Of a stretch of DNA of 64,000 nucleotides, positions 53,497-62,625 are shown one piece after another. Under the pieces are notes generated by a model that ran no database searches, was not told where the DNA came from, and saw nothing but the letters and a program-made list of their open reading frames with translations. Both the position numbers and the translations under genes were made by a program. Position 1 is the stretch's first letter. Each line of letters begins with the position of its first letter. Origin of the DNA: Alphaproteobacteria bacterium (GTDB lineage Bacteria; Pseudomonadota; Alphaproteobacteria; Rhodobacterales; Rhodobacteraceae); NCBI GenBank assembly GCA_030427405.1, contig JAUHXK010000005.1, positions 124,001 through 188,000 of the forward strand, in the 5' to 3' direction.

Positions 53497-55044
53497 TCAG
53501 CTCTCCGGCGGTGCGCCGCCTTCCTGGGTGCGGCGAGCGATAAATTCATGCAGCGCGCCAAGGCGATCAGCATCCTGTTTCGGCGCTGTGAAATTGGCGA
53601 GGATGTCCTTCCACACCTCTGTCGCGCGGCGGTTGGCGTCAACCGATCCACGCTCGGACCAGGTGCCAAAATTGGCATAGTCATGCAAGTGCGGTTCATA
53701 AAAGGCGGTGTTGTAACGCTCCATCGTCTGGCTAGTGGCGAAAAAATGCCCGCTGGGTTCCACTTCGCTCAGCGCCGTTTCGAAACCTATTTCATCTGCC
53801 CCGGCCTGTGCACCGGCGCACAGTTCGGCCACCATGTTCAGCACCTCTGCGTCGCTGATCATTTTTTCGAAGGATACGGTCAGGCCTCCCTCAAGCCACC
53901 CGGCCGAATGGATGATCACCGTCGCCCCGGCCATCAAACAGCCCCAAAGCCCGAACTGGTTTTCATTTGCTGCCTGCACATCGTTGACATTCGACGCCGA
54001 CCCGGCCGCCGACCGCCAGGGCAAACCCAGATGCCGCGCCAGTTGCCCCGCCGCCAGCGAGGCCTGGAAATGCGATGGCGTCCCGAACGCGGGTGCGCCA
54101 GATTTCATGTCCACATTGCTTGTGAACGTGCCATAGCAGACCGGGGCGCCGGGATTGGTCAACTGTGTCAGGGTCAGTGCCGCCAGCGCCTCGGCATGGG
54201 ACAGGGTGATGGCCCCGGCCACGGTGATCGGCGCCATTGCCCCCATCAGGGTGAAAGGCGTGATGATCGACATTTGCCCGTGACGCGCAAAGTCGATCAG
54301 ACCCTGCGCCATCGGAATGTCCAATGTCCGCGGGCTGTTGGTGTTGATGATCGTGTAGCAATGCGGATTGCCGCGAAATTCGTCATCCGTCAGGCCCCGC
54401 GCGGCGGACAGCATTTCAAAGCAATCCATCACCTGCGGCGTCCCGCGAGAAAAGAAGAACGGGAACTTGTCCGTCAACTCCATCTGCGCCTGCGTCGTGA
54501 AATAGTGCCGCAGGTGGGTCGGCACGTCCTGCGGTTCGACCTGGGGCGAGATCATCTGAAAGACATCGAAGTGATGCGTCAGCTTCAGAAACTCGATGTA
54601 GTCCTGACCCGACGCCGGTCGCCTGCCCCGTTCCAAATCGGTCGCGTTCGGGGCACCTGCACCCGGTTGAAACACGAGCGAACCCAGTTCCAGCGTGAAA
54701 TCCCGCCGCCGCGCCCCGGCCCGGCAGGCGATGGACTTCGGCGCCGACGCAACGGCGGCCTCAACCATGTCACGCCCAATAAAGACCATTTCGCTGTCTT
54801 CATTCACACGCGCACCTGCCTTGGCAAATATCCGGCGGGCTTCGGGAAGCAAGCATTTCACCCCCAGATCCTGCAACAAACGCAAGGCACTTTCGTGCAT
54901 GTCCGCGATCTGATCCGCCGGGAAAACCTCCATCAGCGGGAACGGGTTGCGAAGCTGGCGATAGTTCACTTCACGGCCGGGCTGCGGAGCAGCCTCTGCC
55001 CCTCTCCCGCGCCGGCGCCGTTTGCGACCCTGGGCTTCCATCAT
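53497..55044 (-). CDS. Trimethylamine methyltransferase (MttB) superfamily protein, non-pyrrolysine
   Basis: 515 residues. Corrinoid-dependent methyltransferase fold: barrel strands such as CYTIINTNSPRTLDIPMAQ, GAMAPITVAGAITLSHAE, and the YGTFTSNVDMKSGAPAFGTP region. There is no in-frame TAG, so unlike archaeal MttB it has no pyrrolysine, as in the MtgB glycine-betaine methyltransferase group. The N-terminus is very basic (GRKRRRRGRG). The start overlaps the upstream stop (TGATG). No corrinoid protein gene (MttC/MtgC) is next to it; the methyl acceptor is unknown. Confidence 0.85.
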   Translation of the reverse strand: MMEAQGRKRRRRGRGAEAAPQPGREVNYRQLRNPFPLMEVFPADQIADMHESALRLLQDLGVKCLLPEARRIFAKAGARVNEDSEMVFIGRDMVEAAVASAPKSIACRAGARRRDFTLELGSLVFQPGAGAPNATDLERGRRPASGQDYIEFLKLTHHFDVFQMISPQVEPQDVPTHLRHYFTTQAQMELTDKFPFFFSRGTPQVMDCFEMLSAARGLTDDEFRGNPHCYTIINTNSPRTLDIPMAQGLIDFARHGQMSIITPFTLMGAMAPITVAGAITLSHAEALAALTLTQLTNPGAPVCYGTFTSNVDMKSGAPAFGTPSHFQASLAAGQLARHLGLPWRSAAGSASNVNDVQAANENQFGLWGCLMAGATVIIHSAGWLEGGLTVSFEKMISDAEVLNMVAELCAGAQAGADEIGFETALSEVEPSGHFFATSQTMERYNTAFYEPHLHDYANFGTWSERGSVDANRRATEVWKDILANFTAPKQDADRLGALHEFIARRTQEGGAPPES

Positions 55045-57446
55045 CAACCCCGCATCGCCTTGCCCAGCGGATCATAAGGCGAAGGCGCAATCACGCGGGC
55101 CGCACGTTCGACGCCCACAACATGCACGGACAACTCGGTGCCCGGCTCAGCCTTGTCGCGATCGACCAGCGCCATGGCCAGCGATTTGCCGGTGTAGTGC
55201 CCATATCCGCCGGATGTGACAAACCCCACGCGTTCACCGCCCGACCAGACGGGTTCATACCCGCTGGCGTCCGCATCGTCAGCATCGACCTCAAGCGTGA
55301 CCTGAACCTGCGCTGGTCCATTGCCGTTGCGTTCGGCCAGCGCGGCCTCTTTGCCGACAAAATCCTTGCTCCAGTCGATCCAGCGATCCATGCCGGTCAT
55401 GCCCGGCGTGTAGGCTTGGGTAAACTCAGCCGACCAGATACCGAAACTCTTCTCCAGCCGGGTCGACAGCATCGCGTTGAACCCACACTCGCGGATCCCT
55501 TCGTCAGCCCCTGCCTCCAGCAGCATCCGGCGCAGCTTGATGTGGTCACCATAGCGGCAGTTGATCTCATAGCCCTTCTCACCGGTCACCGACATGCGGG
55601 CGACACGGGCGCGGACAAGACCTATGTCGAACGCTCCACAGCCCATGAACTTCAGGTCCGAGATTTCCTGTTCCGCCAGCTTCTCGATCACCGCCTGCGA
55701 TTTCGGCCCGACCACGGCAAAGCCGCAATATTCCTCGCCCAGATCACGGATATCGACCCCGTCGATCATGTGGTCGTCGAACCAGCGCATGTGCCAGGCG
55801 CGCAGGTAATAGCTGCCCATGATCCACCAGGTTCCGTCGCCCCAGTTCAAAACCGTCAGGTCACCCTTGAGCCGCCCGTTTTCACCCAGCATCGGTGCCA
55901 GCTTGGCCCGGCCTGGCTTGGGCAGTTTCGAGGCCATGACCTTGTCCAGCCAGGCCTCGGCGTTGGGGCCCGAAACCTCAAACCGAGAAAAACCGGTGAT
56001 GTCCAGCAGGCCCACCCCTTGGCGAAGCGTCTTGCATTCCTCGGCCACGATGTCATGGGCGTTCGACCGCTTGAGGGTGGGCGTTTCCTCAAACCCTTTC
56101 GGCGCGAAGTAAAGCGGCACTTCAAGCCCCCAGCTGACACCCCATTTGCACCCGGCCTCGGTCATCGCATCATGTGCCGGAGCCATCTTCAAAGGGCGAC
56201 CCGCGGGCAATTGCTCGTTGGGATAGGTCATCACGAAACGGCGCGAATAGAACTGACCTGTCGTTTCGCGGATATACCCTTTGTTTTGCGCGAAATCGCC
56301 ATAGCGCGCCACGTCCATCGGCCACGCGTCGGCCTCGGGCTCGCCATGGATCATCCACTCGGCCAAGGTCTTGCCGACGCCGCCGCCCTGAAGGAAGCCC
56401 GCCATCACCGCACAGGCCGACCAATAGCCGCGCTTGCCTGGAACCGGCCCGACCAGAGGGTTGCCATCGGGCGAAAAAGTAAACGCGCCGTTGACCCATG
56501 TCTTTATGCCGACATTCTGGATCGAGGGGTAGCGTTCAAAGCCCAGCGTCAATTCGTTCTCGATGCGGTCAAGCTGTTCCTGAAACAGCTCTTCGCCATA
56601 GGTCCACGGCGCGCCGTCCATGGCCCAGTGTTCGTGATCGACCTCATAGATGCCAACCAGGACGCCCTTCTGGTCCTGCCGCATATAGGTGAACCCTTCG
56701 AGGTCCACGGTCATTGGCATCTCGAACTCGGCTTCGGCCACTTCGGGGACCGTGTCGGTGATCAGGTAATGGTGTTTAAGAGGCGAAACGGGCAGTTCGA
56801 CCCCCGCCATGCGCCCAACCTGCTTGGCCCAAAGGCCCGCTGCGTTGACCACATGTTCGCAAGTGATGGTACCCTTGTCGGTGACCACTTCCCAGCCATC
56901 GGTTGTCTGCGTCAGGCTTTCGACCTTGGTTTCCTCGCAATATTCCGCGCCACGTTTCCTGGCCGCCGTGGCATAGGCCTGCACGGTGCCGGTCGTATCG
57001 ATATAGCCTTCGCGGTCGGCCCACATCGCGCCCAAAACGCCCTCGGTGGACATGATCGGACAGCGCCTCTGCGCCTCTTCCGGGCTTAGCAATTCGCAAT
57101 CGTCAATGCCGATGGACTGGAAAATGCGGTAGTTGGCTTGCAGCCATTCCCACCGTTCGGGCGTGCCTGCCAAGGTCAGGCCACCCGTCATATGCAGGCC
57201 GATATTCTGGCCCGATTCCTTTTCGATCTCGCTGAGCAGGTCGATCGTATAGGCCTGCAGAGATGCCATGTTTGGATCAGCATTCAACGCATGGATGCCC
57301 CCTGCCGCGTGCCACGAAGACCCCGAAGCCAGACGCCGCCGTTCCAGCATCACGACATCAGACCAGCCAAACTTGGCCAGATGGTACAGAACCGAGGCAC
57401 CGACAACGCCCCCACCGATAACCACAACGCGGTACTGCGACTTCAT
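55044..57446 (-). CDS. Dimethylglycine-dehydrogenase-like FAD/folate protein (FAD oxidoreductase plus GcvT domain)
   Basis: 800 residues. N-terminal FAD domain VVVIGGGVVGASVLYHLAKF, then SGSSWHAAGGIH with His46 at the place of the covalent-FAD His of mammalian DMGDH. C-terminal half (after about 420) is the aminomethyltransferase (GcvT) domain, which transfers the one-carbon unit to tetrahydrofolate: KSFGIWSAEFTQAYTPGMTG near the end. It should oxidise dimethylglycine or a similar methylated amine. Start at 57446 has GGAGG; the frame extends to 57488. First gene of the operon DMGDH-MttB-TetR-DAO. Confidence 0.88.
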   Translation of the reverse strand: MKSQYRVVVIGGGVVGASVLYHLAKFGWSDVVMLERRRLASGSSWHAAGGIHALNADPNMASLQAYTIDLLSEIEKESGQNIGLHMTGGLTLAGTPERWEWLQANYRIFQSIGIDDCELLSPEEAQRRCPIMSTEGVLGAMWADREGYIDTTGTVQAYATAARKRGAEYCEETKVESLTQTTDGWEVVTDKGTITCEHVVNAAGLWAKQVGRMAGVELPVSPLKHHYLITDTVPEVAEAEFEMPMTVDLEGFTYMRQDQKGVLVGIYEVDHEHWAMDGAPWTYGEELFQEQLDRIENELTLGFERYPSIQNVGIKTWVNGAFTFSPDGNPLVGPVPGKRGYWSACAVMAGFLQGGGVGKTLAEWMIHGEPEADAWPMDVARYGDFAQNKGYIRETTGQFYSRRFVMTYPNEQLPAGRPLKMAPAHDAMTEAGCKWGVSWGLEVPLYFAPKGFEETPTLKRSNAHDIVAEECKTLRQGVGLLDITGFSRFEVSGPNAEAWLDKVMASKLPKPGRAKLAPMLGENGRLKGDLTVLNWGDGTWWIMGSYYLRAWHMRWFDDHMIDGVDIRDLGEEYCGFAVVGPKSQAVIEKLAEQEISDLKFMGCGAFDIGLVRARVARMSVTGEKGYEINCRYGDHIKLRRMLLEAGADEGIRECGFNAMLSTRLEKSFGIWSAEFTQAYTPGMTGMDRWIDWSKDFVGKEAALAERNGNGPAQVQVTLEVDADDADASGYEPVWSGGERVGFVTSGGYGHYTGKSLAMALVDRDKAEPGTELSVHVVGVERAARVIAPSPYDPLGKAMRG

Positions 57447-57486
57447 GCCAACCTCCACTGAACGAGTCGGGAGAAACGCTAGAGGC

Positions 57487-57520
57487 ACTGTTCACTTCTG
57501 TCTAGACATTTGTGTACAGT
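57487..57520. promoter_or_regulatory. 34-bp palindrome upstream of the DMGDH operon, probable TetR operator
   Basis: ACTGTTCAC, three bases, TGTCTAGACA, three bases, GTGTACAGT. The central 10-mer is perfect and the outer 9-base arms match at eight of nine positions. It lies 41-74 bases upstream of the ATG at 57446, where it would overlap the promoter. Size and symmetry fit a dimeric TetR-type repressor; the operon encodes one. Confidence 0.65.
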
Positions 57521-57557
57521 AGAGACCCAAATCAAGCGGCCTTGCAGACATCACCGG

Positions 57558-58187
57558 TTACAGCTGTGCGCTGGGTCTTTCCGATATGGCGTCAAACCAC
57601 CTGAGCGCCGCGGTGTTCTGCTCGGGGATGCGCATTTTGATAATCCTGGCAAAATCCGCGAACACAAAGGCCGAGATATCAGCAAGCGTGAATTGGTCGC
57701 CAGCCAGATAGGGGCCGTCTTTCAACCGATCCTCAAGCACGTCAAAGTACCTGGCGACCCTGGCCCTGCCGCGTTCGGCCAATTCAGGGATTTGCGCATA
57801 ATTCTCGGGCCCCGGTATCGCGCGATCCTTGAAAGCAGGGTGCGTATTGCGCAGCGCCTCGGCCACCGGAAGACCGCCATTCTGTTCGACGATAGAGTTC
57901 CACATCCAGACCAACCCTTGCTGATCCGGGGTGCGTCCAATCAGCGGCGGCTCGGGAAACCGGGCCTCAAGATAGGCGGCGATCCCAAGGTTTTCGGTCA
58001 GAGCCGTGCCTTCATCCGTCACCAGAACCGGGATGGTCGCACGCGGGTTGACCGCGCGAAAGGCCGCGCCAAGCTGTTCACCCTTTGCAATCGAAATATC
58101 GCGCGTCTCGATATCCAGGCCTTTTTCGGCAATGAACATCCGTGCGCGGCGCGGGTTTGGTGCGGTCGAACAGTCGTAAAAGATCAC
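57558..58187 (-). CDS. Glutathione S-transferase family protein
   Basis: 209 residues. N-terminal thioredoxin-like domain MIFYDCSTAPNPRRARMFIA with the Ser/Asn active-site region, a glutathione-binding ATIPVLVTDEGTALTEN segment (cis-Pro and acidic/Thr residues), and an all-helical C-terminal domain. Conjugation substrate unknown. Eighteen bases downstream of the methyltransferase gene on the same strand. Confidence 0.9.
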   Translation of the reverse strand: MIFYDCSTAPNPRRARMFIAEKGLDIETRDISIAKGEQLGAAFRAVNPRATIPVLVTDEGTALTENLGIAAYLEARFPEPPLIGRTPDQQGLVWMWNSIVEQNGGLPVAEALRNTHPAFKDRAIPGPENYAQIPELAERGRARVARYFDVLEDRLKDGPYLAGDQFTLADISAFVFADFARIIKMRIPEQNTAALRWFDAISERPSAQL

Positions 58188-58205
58188 CCGATGGCCTCCT
58201 TGGTT

Positions 58206-58718
58206 TCAGCGTTGATATACGAAACAGCGCCCGTCGACCGCGCCGTCGGGCAGAGCCAGTTCGGTCAGGGATTCGAAATACATCCGGTCGCTGGACACCA
58301 TCAGCCCGCCCGGCGCCAGCAGGGGTTCGATCAAGGGTGAGACGAACCGGGCAAAGGCATCGTTCTTTTCCCGGTTGTGCCCACCAAGGTCGGCGTGGAT
58401 CAGGCTGGCGGTTGCGCCGAAGCGATCCAGCGCGGCCGGAAGGGTTTCGCGGACGTCGCCCAGAATCACCCGATCCTCTGGCGGTGTCGAATCCGGATGC
58501 GAGGCAACCGCACGTTCGAATACGTAGACCGGGCGGTTTGTCACATATTGCACCATGTGATGATAGGTCCGGCCGTTTCCCAGCCCCAACTCGAAAACCG
58601 GACCAGACATGCCTTGGGTCTCGGCAATGGCAAAGTCCAGGCAAGCGCGCTGGGACACCATGCGGTCAATAAACAGGTCCAGGCGACTTTCAGTGGCGGG
58701 CACGGGCATTCCTTTCAT
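58206..58718 (-). CDS. SAM-dependent methyltransferase (class I fold)
   Basis: About 170 residues. SAM-binding motif VFELGLGNGRTYHHM, acidic strand VYVFERAVASHP, then VILGDVRETL and LIHADLGGH, and a late LLAPGGLMVSSD strand. Start uncertain: a TTG at 58766 and ATGs at 58718 and 58709 are all possible and none has a good ribosome-binding site. Target unknown. Followed by the GST gene. Confidence 0.75.
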   Translation of the reverse strand: MKGMPVPATESRLDLFIDRMVSQRACLDFAIAETQGMSGPVFELGLGNGRTYHHMVQYVTNRPVYVFERAVASHPDSTPPEDRVILGDVRETLPAALDRFGATASLIHADLGGHNREKNDAFARFVSPLIEPLLAPGGLMVSSDRMYFESLTELALPDGAVDGRCFVYQR

Positions 58719-58933
58719 TTGAACCATTTCGGCGACAAACCCGGTCGCCCGCGCCTTTGATGGCAAAAACTCAACTGATTGTGTAGGGTTTTGCAGGCTG
58801 TATCACATTTCCGCGACATTTCTGCTTAAGAAGGTGTTTGACTAGCCCGACCCAAGCGCGCCAGACTGCGTCAAAAAAGACAGGGAGTTCACAAGCCGAT
58901 GTCATCGCACGGCCAAATGGGTGGAAAGCCCGC

Positions 58934-60706
58934 ATGACGGCCTTGCTGTCCGTCCAAGATCTCAGCATCGGCTTTGGCACGGGTGACCCTGTTGTCAACG
59001 ACGTCAGTTTTGACGTGGAAGCAGGGCAGACACTTGCGCTGGTCGGAGAATCCGGGTCGGGCAAGACGATATCGTGCCGGGCGGCCCTGCGCATCCTGCC
59101 ACGTGCGGCACAGATCCGCAGCGGCTCGATCACGCTGAACGACGCCAAGGGTCGCGATGTTCTGACCGAAATCAGCGAACGCCAGATGCGCGACATCCGG
59201 GGCAACCGGATTTCCATGATATTTCAAGAACCCATGCGGTCTTTGTCGCCCCTGCACAAGATCGGAAATCAGGTCAGCGAAGTCCTGTGGCTGCACCGCG
59301 GGGCTTCCGAGGCGCAGGCCCGCAAGGAAGTTCTGACCCAGTTCGAACGGGTCGGTTTTCCCGATCCGGCGCGCGCCTATGACTCTTATCCGTTCGAGTT
59401 GTCGGGCGGTATGCGCCAGCGCGCGATGATCGCGATGGCAATGGTCTCAAAGCCCGAACTGCTGATCGCGGATGAACCCACGACCGCACTGGATGTGACC
59501 ACGCAAGCGCAGGTACTTGGGCTGATCAAGGAACTACAGAAAGAAACCGGCATGGCCCTGATCCTTGTCACCCACGATCTGGGTGTCGTGGCCAACATGG
59601 CCGAACAGGTCGTGGTCATGCACAAGGGGCGCGTCATGGAAGCCGGGCCGGCGGGGCTGATCCTGAACAACCCGGCGCATCCCTATACACGTCAGCTGTT
59701 CGATGCGGCCCCCGAAATACCCGACAAGGATGCGGTCGGCATCCCCATGCCGGACGAAGACCTGATCCTTGAGATGAAGAATGTCTGCAAGACCTATACG
59801 ATGCGGTCTGGCAAAGGGTGGAAAGCAGACAAAAAGATATTTGCCTGCCGCGGGGTCGACCTGAAACTGGCCCGCGGGAAAACCCTTGCCGTAGTCGGCG
59901 AAAGCGGGTCAGGCAAGACGACAGCGGCCCGGATCGCGCTGGGTGCCGAACTGCCCGATCCCGGCAGCGAGGTTTTGTTCAGGGCCACGGACACCGATGA
60001 ACCCACCATGGTCCATAGCATGAGCCGGGACGAGCGGACCGCCTTTCAGCGCAAGGCGCAGATGGTCTTTCAGGACCCCTACAGCTCACTCAGTCCCAGA
60101 ATGCGCATTCAGGATGCGATGACCGAACCGCTTGAGATTCACGGCATCGGAACACGGTCCGACCAGCGCGACAAGGCGGCCGATATGCTCAAGCGTGTCG
60201 GGCTGAACGCCGACATGCTGAAACGCTATCCACACGCGTTTTCGGGCGGGCAACGGCAACGCCTGTCCATCGCCCGGGCCATGATGCTGGACCCGGCGCT
60301 GATCGTCTGCGACGAGCCTACATCGGCCCTGGATGTCTCGGTTCAGGAGCAGATCCTGCAATTGCTGGAGCAGTTGCAAGCCAGCCTGAACCTGTCTTAT
60401 TTCTTTATTTCCCATGACCTGGCGGTGGTTGCGCGCATCGCGGATGAGGTCGCCGTCATGCGTCAGGGTCTGGTTGTCGAACAGGCCCCGCCCGAGACGC
60501 TTTTCTACAATCCCCGCCACCCCTACACCAAGGCGCTTATCGCAGCCCAACCGGAACCCGACATCAACCGCCCGATCGACCTGAAATTGGTTGCACTGGG
60601 CGCCGGGTCACCCGACAGTTGGGCAGACGCCTTTCGATTTTCCGACTCCATGATACCCTCACTCATAGAGTTGGAACCCGGCCATAAGGTACGTTGCCAT
60701 GTTTAA
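58934..60706 (+). CDS. Peptide-type ABC transporter ATP-binding protein, two fused ATPase domains
   Basis: 590 residues, DppD and DppF in one chain (as in YejF). First domain: Walker A GESGSGKT at 38-45, signature [15 protein letters not shown], Walker [14 protein letters not shown]-loop LVTHDLG. Second domain: Walker [10 protein letters not shown], signature [15 protein letters not shown], Walker [14 protein letters not shown]-loop ISHDLA. Each ends with the oligopeptide-specific HPYT stretch ([21 protein letters not shown]). The frame to 58838 is not used; MTALLSVQ at 58934 is the conserved start. Overlaps the binding-protein gene by eight bases. Confidence 0.94.
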   Translation: MTALLSVQDLSIGFGTGDPVVNDVSFDVEAGQTLALVGESGSGKTISCRAALRILPRAAQIRSGSITLNDAKGRDVLTEISERQMRDIRGNRISMIFQEPMRSLSPLHKIGNQVSEVLWLHRGASEAQARKEVLTQFERVGFPDPARAYDSYPFELSGGMRQRAMIAMAMVSKPELLIADEPTTALDVTTQAQVLGLIKELQKETGMALILVTHDLGVVANMAEQVVVMHKGRVMEAGPAGLILNNPAHPYTRQLFDAAPEIPDKDAVGIPMPDEDLILEMKNVCKTYTMRSGKGWKADKKIFACRGVDLKLARGKTLAVVGESGSGKTTAARIALGAELPDPGSEVLFRATDTDEPTMVHSMSRDERTAFQRKAQMVFQDPYSSLSPRMRIQDAMTEPLEIHGIGTRSDQRDKAADMLKRVGLNADMLKRYPHAFSGGQRQRLSIARAMMLDPALIVCDEPTSALDVSVQEQILQLLEQLQASLNLSYFFISHDLAVVARIADEVAVMRQGLVVEQAPPETLFYNPRHPYTKALIAAQPEPDINRPIDLKLVALGAGSPDSWADAFRFSDSMIPSLIELEPGHKVRCHV

Positions 60707-62612
60707 GACCACTCAATCCATGTTCCTGGCCGCCGCAATTGCGGTTGTCGGTGTCTTGCCCGCCGCGGCGCAACCTGTGCCCGATCTCAAGGAGGGCGCG
60801 TTTTGGAAGACCGAGGTCGATGCCGGCAACCTGCCCCCCGTGCAGGACCGTCTTCCCTCCGACCCACTGGTCGTGGACCTGTCTGCCAAGGGGCGGGAAT
60901 TCGGCACCGAAGGCGGAACTCTGCGCACCATGATCACCCGATCAAAAGATATTCGCCAGATGGTGGTTTACGGCTACGCCCGACTGGTTGGTTTCGACGA
61001 AAATTACGAGCTTGTCCCCGACCTGCTTGCCGATTTTGAAAATGAGGAAAACCGCCGGTTTACGCTGAAGCTGCGGCAAGGGCATAAATGGTCGGACGGA
61101 ACACCCTTTACGTCCGAGGATTTCCGGTACTGGTGGGAAGACGTCGCCAATAACGAATTGCTCAGCCCGTCGGGCCCACCCGATTTTCTGCGCGTCGAAG
61201 GCAAGCTGCCATCCGTGTCATTCCCGGATGAAACAACCGTCATTTTCGAATGGGATGACCCCAACCCGGATTTCCTGCAATCCCTGGCGCAGGCGCGCCC
61301 TCCGTTCATCTATCGCCCGGCCGCGTTTCTGAAGAAGTATCACGAGAAATTTGCCAACCAAGACGACCTTGCCTTTGAGGTCGCGGATGCCCGAGTGAAA
61401 AGCTGGGCGGCCCTGCACAACAAGCTGGATAACCTGTACAAGTTCGACAATCACGAACTGCCGACCTTGCAGCCCTGGTTAAACGCCAGTTCCGGCAAGA
61501 AAATCCGTCACAATTTCGTGCGCAACCCCTATTACCACCGGGTCGATTCCAAAGGGGTCCAGCTGCCCTATATCGACATTGTCGAGATGGAGATCGTCGC
61601 CCCCGGGCTGGTGGCGGCCAAGACCAATGCCGGCGAGTCCGATTTACAGGGGCGCGGGCTGGCGTTCCGGGACGCATCGATCCTGAAAAAAGGCGAGGCC
61701 GAAGGCAACTACAAGACGCTTTTGTGGAAAACAGGCGTCGCGTCACAGATTGCCATCTATCCCAACCTGAATTTTGACGATGACGAATGGCGCAAAGTAT
61801 TGCGCGATGTCCGCGTCCGCCGCGCGCTGTCGCTGGCCATTGATCGGGCAACGATCAATCAGGCCCTGTATTTCAAGCTGGCCCACCCCGCCGCCATGTC
61901 GGTTCTGCCGGCATCTCCGTTTTATGACGAGGAAAACGCCCAGGCTTGGGCGCAGTTCGACGTGGATCAGGCCAATGCGCTTTTGGATGAGGCCGGGCTG
62001 GACAAGCGGGACAAGAACGGCATCCGCCTGCTGCCCGACGGCCGCCCCATGGAACTGGTCATCGAAACCGCCGGCGAACGTCAAGAGGTTGAGAACGCGC
62101 TGCAGATCGTGACCGACACCTGGCGCGAAATCGGGGTCAAGCTGGTCATGCGCCCGCTGGATCGCGACATCCTGCGCAATCGCGTGTTTTCCGGGTCCAC
62201 GATGGCCTCTGTCTGGTATGGCTGGGATGACGGCATTCCGCAGCACCATACCTCGCCACATTATCTTGCGCCCACCGATCAGGTCTTTCTGGCCTGGCCG
62301 AAATGGGGACAATATTACCAGACCGGTGGCGATGCGGGCGAGCCGCCCGACATGCCCGAGGCCGAGCGCCTGATGGAGCTGGCCCATGACTGGGAAATCG
62401 CCACGACGGACGACGAACGCGAAGCCGTCTGGCGCGAGATGTTGGATATTCACGCAAGCGAGCTTTACGCCATTGGCATCCTGAATGGGGCGCCCCAGCC
62501 GATCGTGGTCTCCAATCGCCTGCGCAACGTACCGCAACAGGCGATGTGGGCATGGGAACCCGGTGCGCATTTCGGCGTCCACCGCCCGGACGAGTTCTTT
62601 TTCGCGGACTGA
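60699..62612 (+). CDS. ABC transporter substrate-binding protein, oligopeptide family (SBP_bac_5), large type
   Basis: 637 residues, longer than OppA/DppA (about 530), similar in size to the YejA/AgpA group. Signal peptide [20 protein letters not shown] followed by PAAA. The SBP_bac_5 features LKLRQGHKWSDGTPFTSEDF and VRRALSLAIDRATINQALY are present; the C-terminus carries many Trp/His residues (WYGWDDGIPQHH, AMWAWEPGAHFG). Ligand unknown: peptides, but also sugars, opines and galactosides are taken by this family. Confidence 0.92.
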   Translation: MFKTTQSMFLAAAIAVVGVLPAAAQPVPDLKEGAFWKTEVDAGNLPPVQDRLPSDPLVVDLSAKGREFGTEGGTLRTMITRSKDIRQMVVYGYARLVGFDENYELVPDLLADFENEENRRFTLKLRQGHKWSDGTPFTSEDFRYWWEDVANNELLSPSGPPDFLRVEGKLPSVSFPDETTVIFEWDDPNPDFLQSLAQARPPFIYRPAAFLKKYHEKFANQDDLAFEVADARVKSWAALHNKLDNLYKFDNHELPTLQPWLNASSGKKIRHNFVRNPYYHRVDSKGVQLPYIDIVEMEIVAPGLVAAKTNAGESDLQGRGLAFRDASILKKGEAEGNYKTLLWKTGVASQIAIYPNLNFDDDEWRKVLRDVRVRRALSLAIDRATINQALYFKLAHPAAMSVLPASPFYDEENAQAWAQFDVDQANALLDEAGLDKRDKNGIRLLPDGRPMELVIETAGERQEVENALQIVTDTWREIGVKLVMRPLDRDILRNRVFSGSTMASVWYGWDDGIPQHHTSPHYLAPTDQVFLAWPKWGQYYQTGGDAGEPPDMPEAERLMELAHDWEIATTDDEREAVWREMLDIHASELYAIGILNGAPQPIVVSNRLRNVPQQAMWAWEPGAHFGVHRPDEFFFAD

Positions 62613-62625
62613 CAGGAGCAGCTAA

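Noticed and set aside
53497..55044. Pyrrolysine codon (in-frame TAG) in the MttB gene
   Set aside because: The reading frame is open throughout with no amber codon, and the protein has the length of non-Pyl members.
52669..55077. 802-codon plus-strand open frame over the TetR and MttB genes
   Set aside because: Low-complexity His/Arg/Gln-rich translation without domains; the minus-strand genes have recognisable families and coupled starts.
55122..57089. 655-codon plus-strand open frame opposite the DMGDH-like gene
   Set aside because: Shadow of the minus-strand gene; no domain and no ribosome-binding site.
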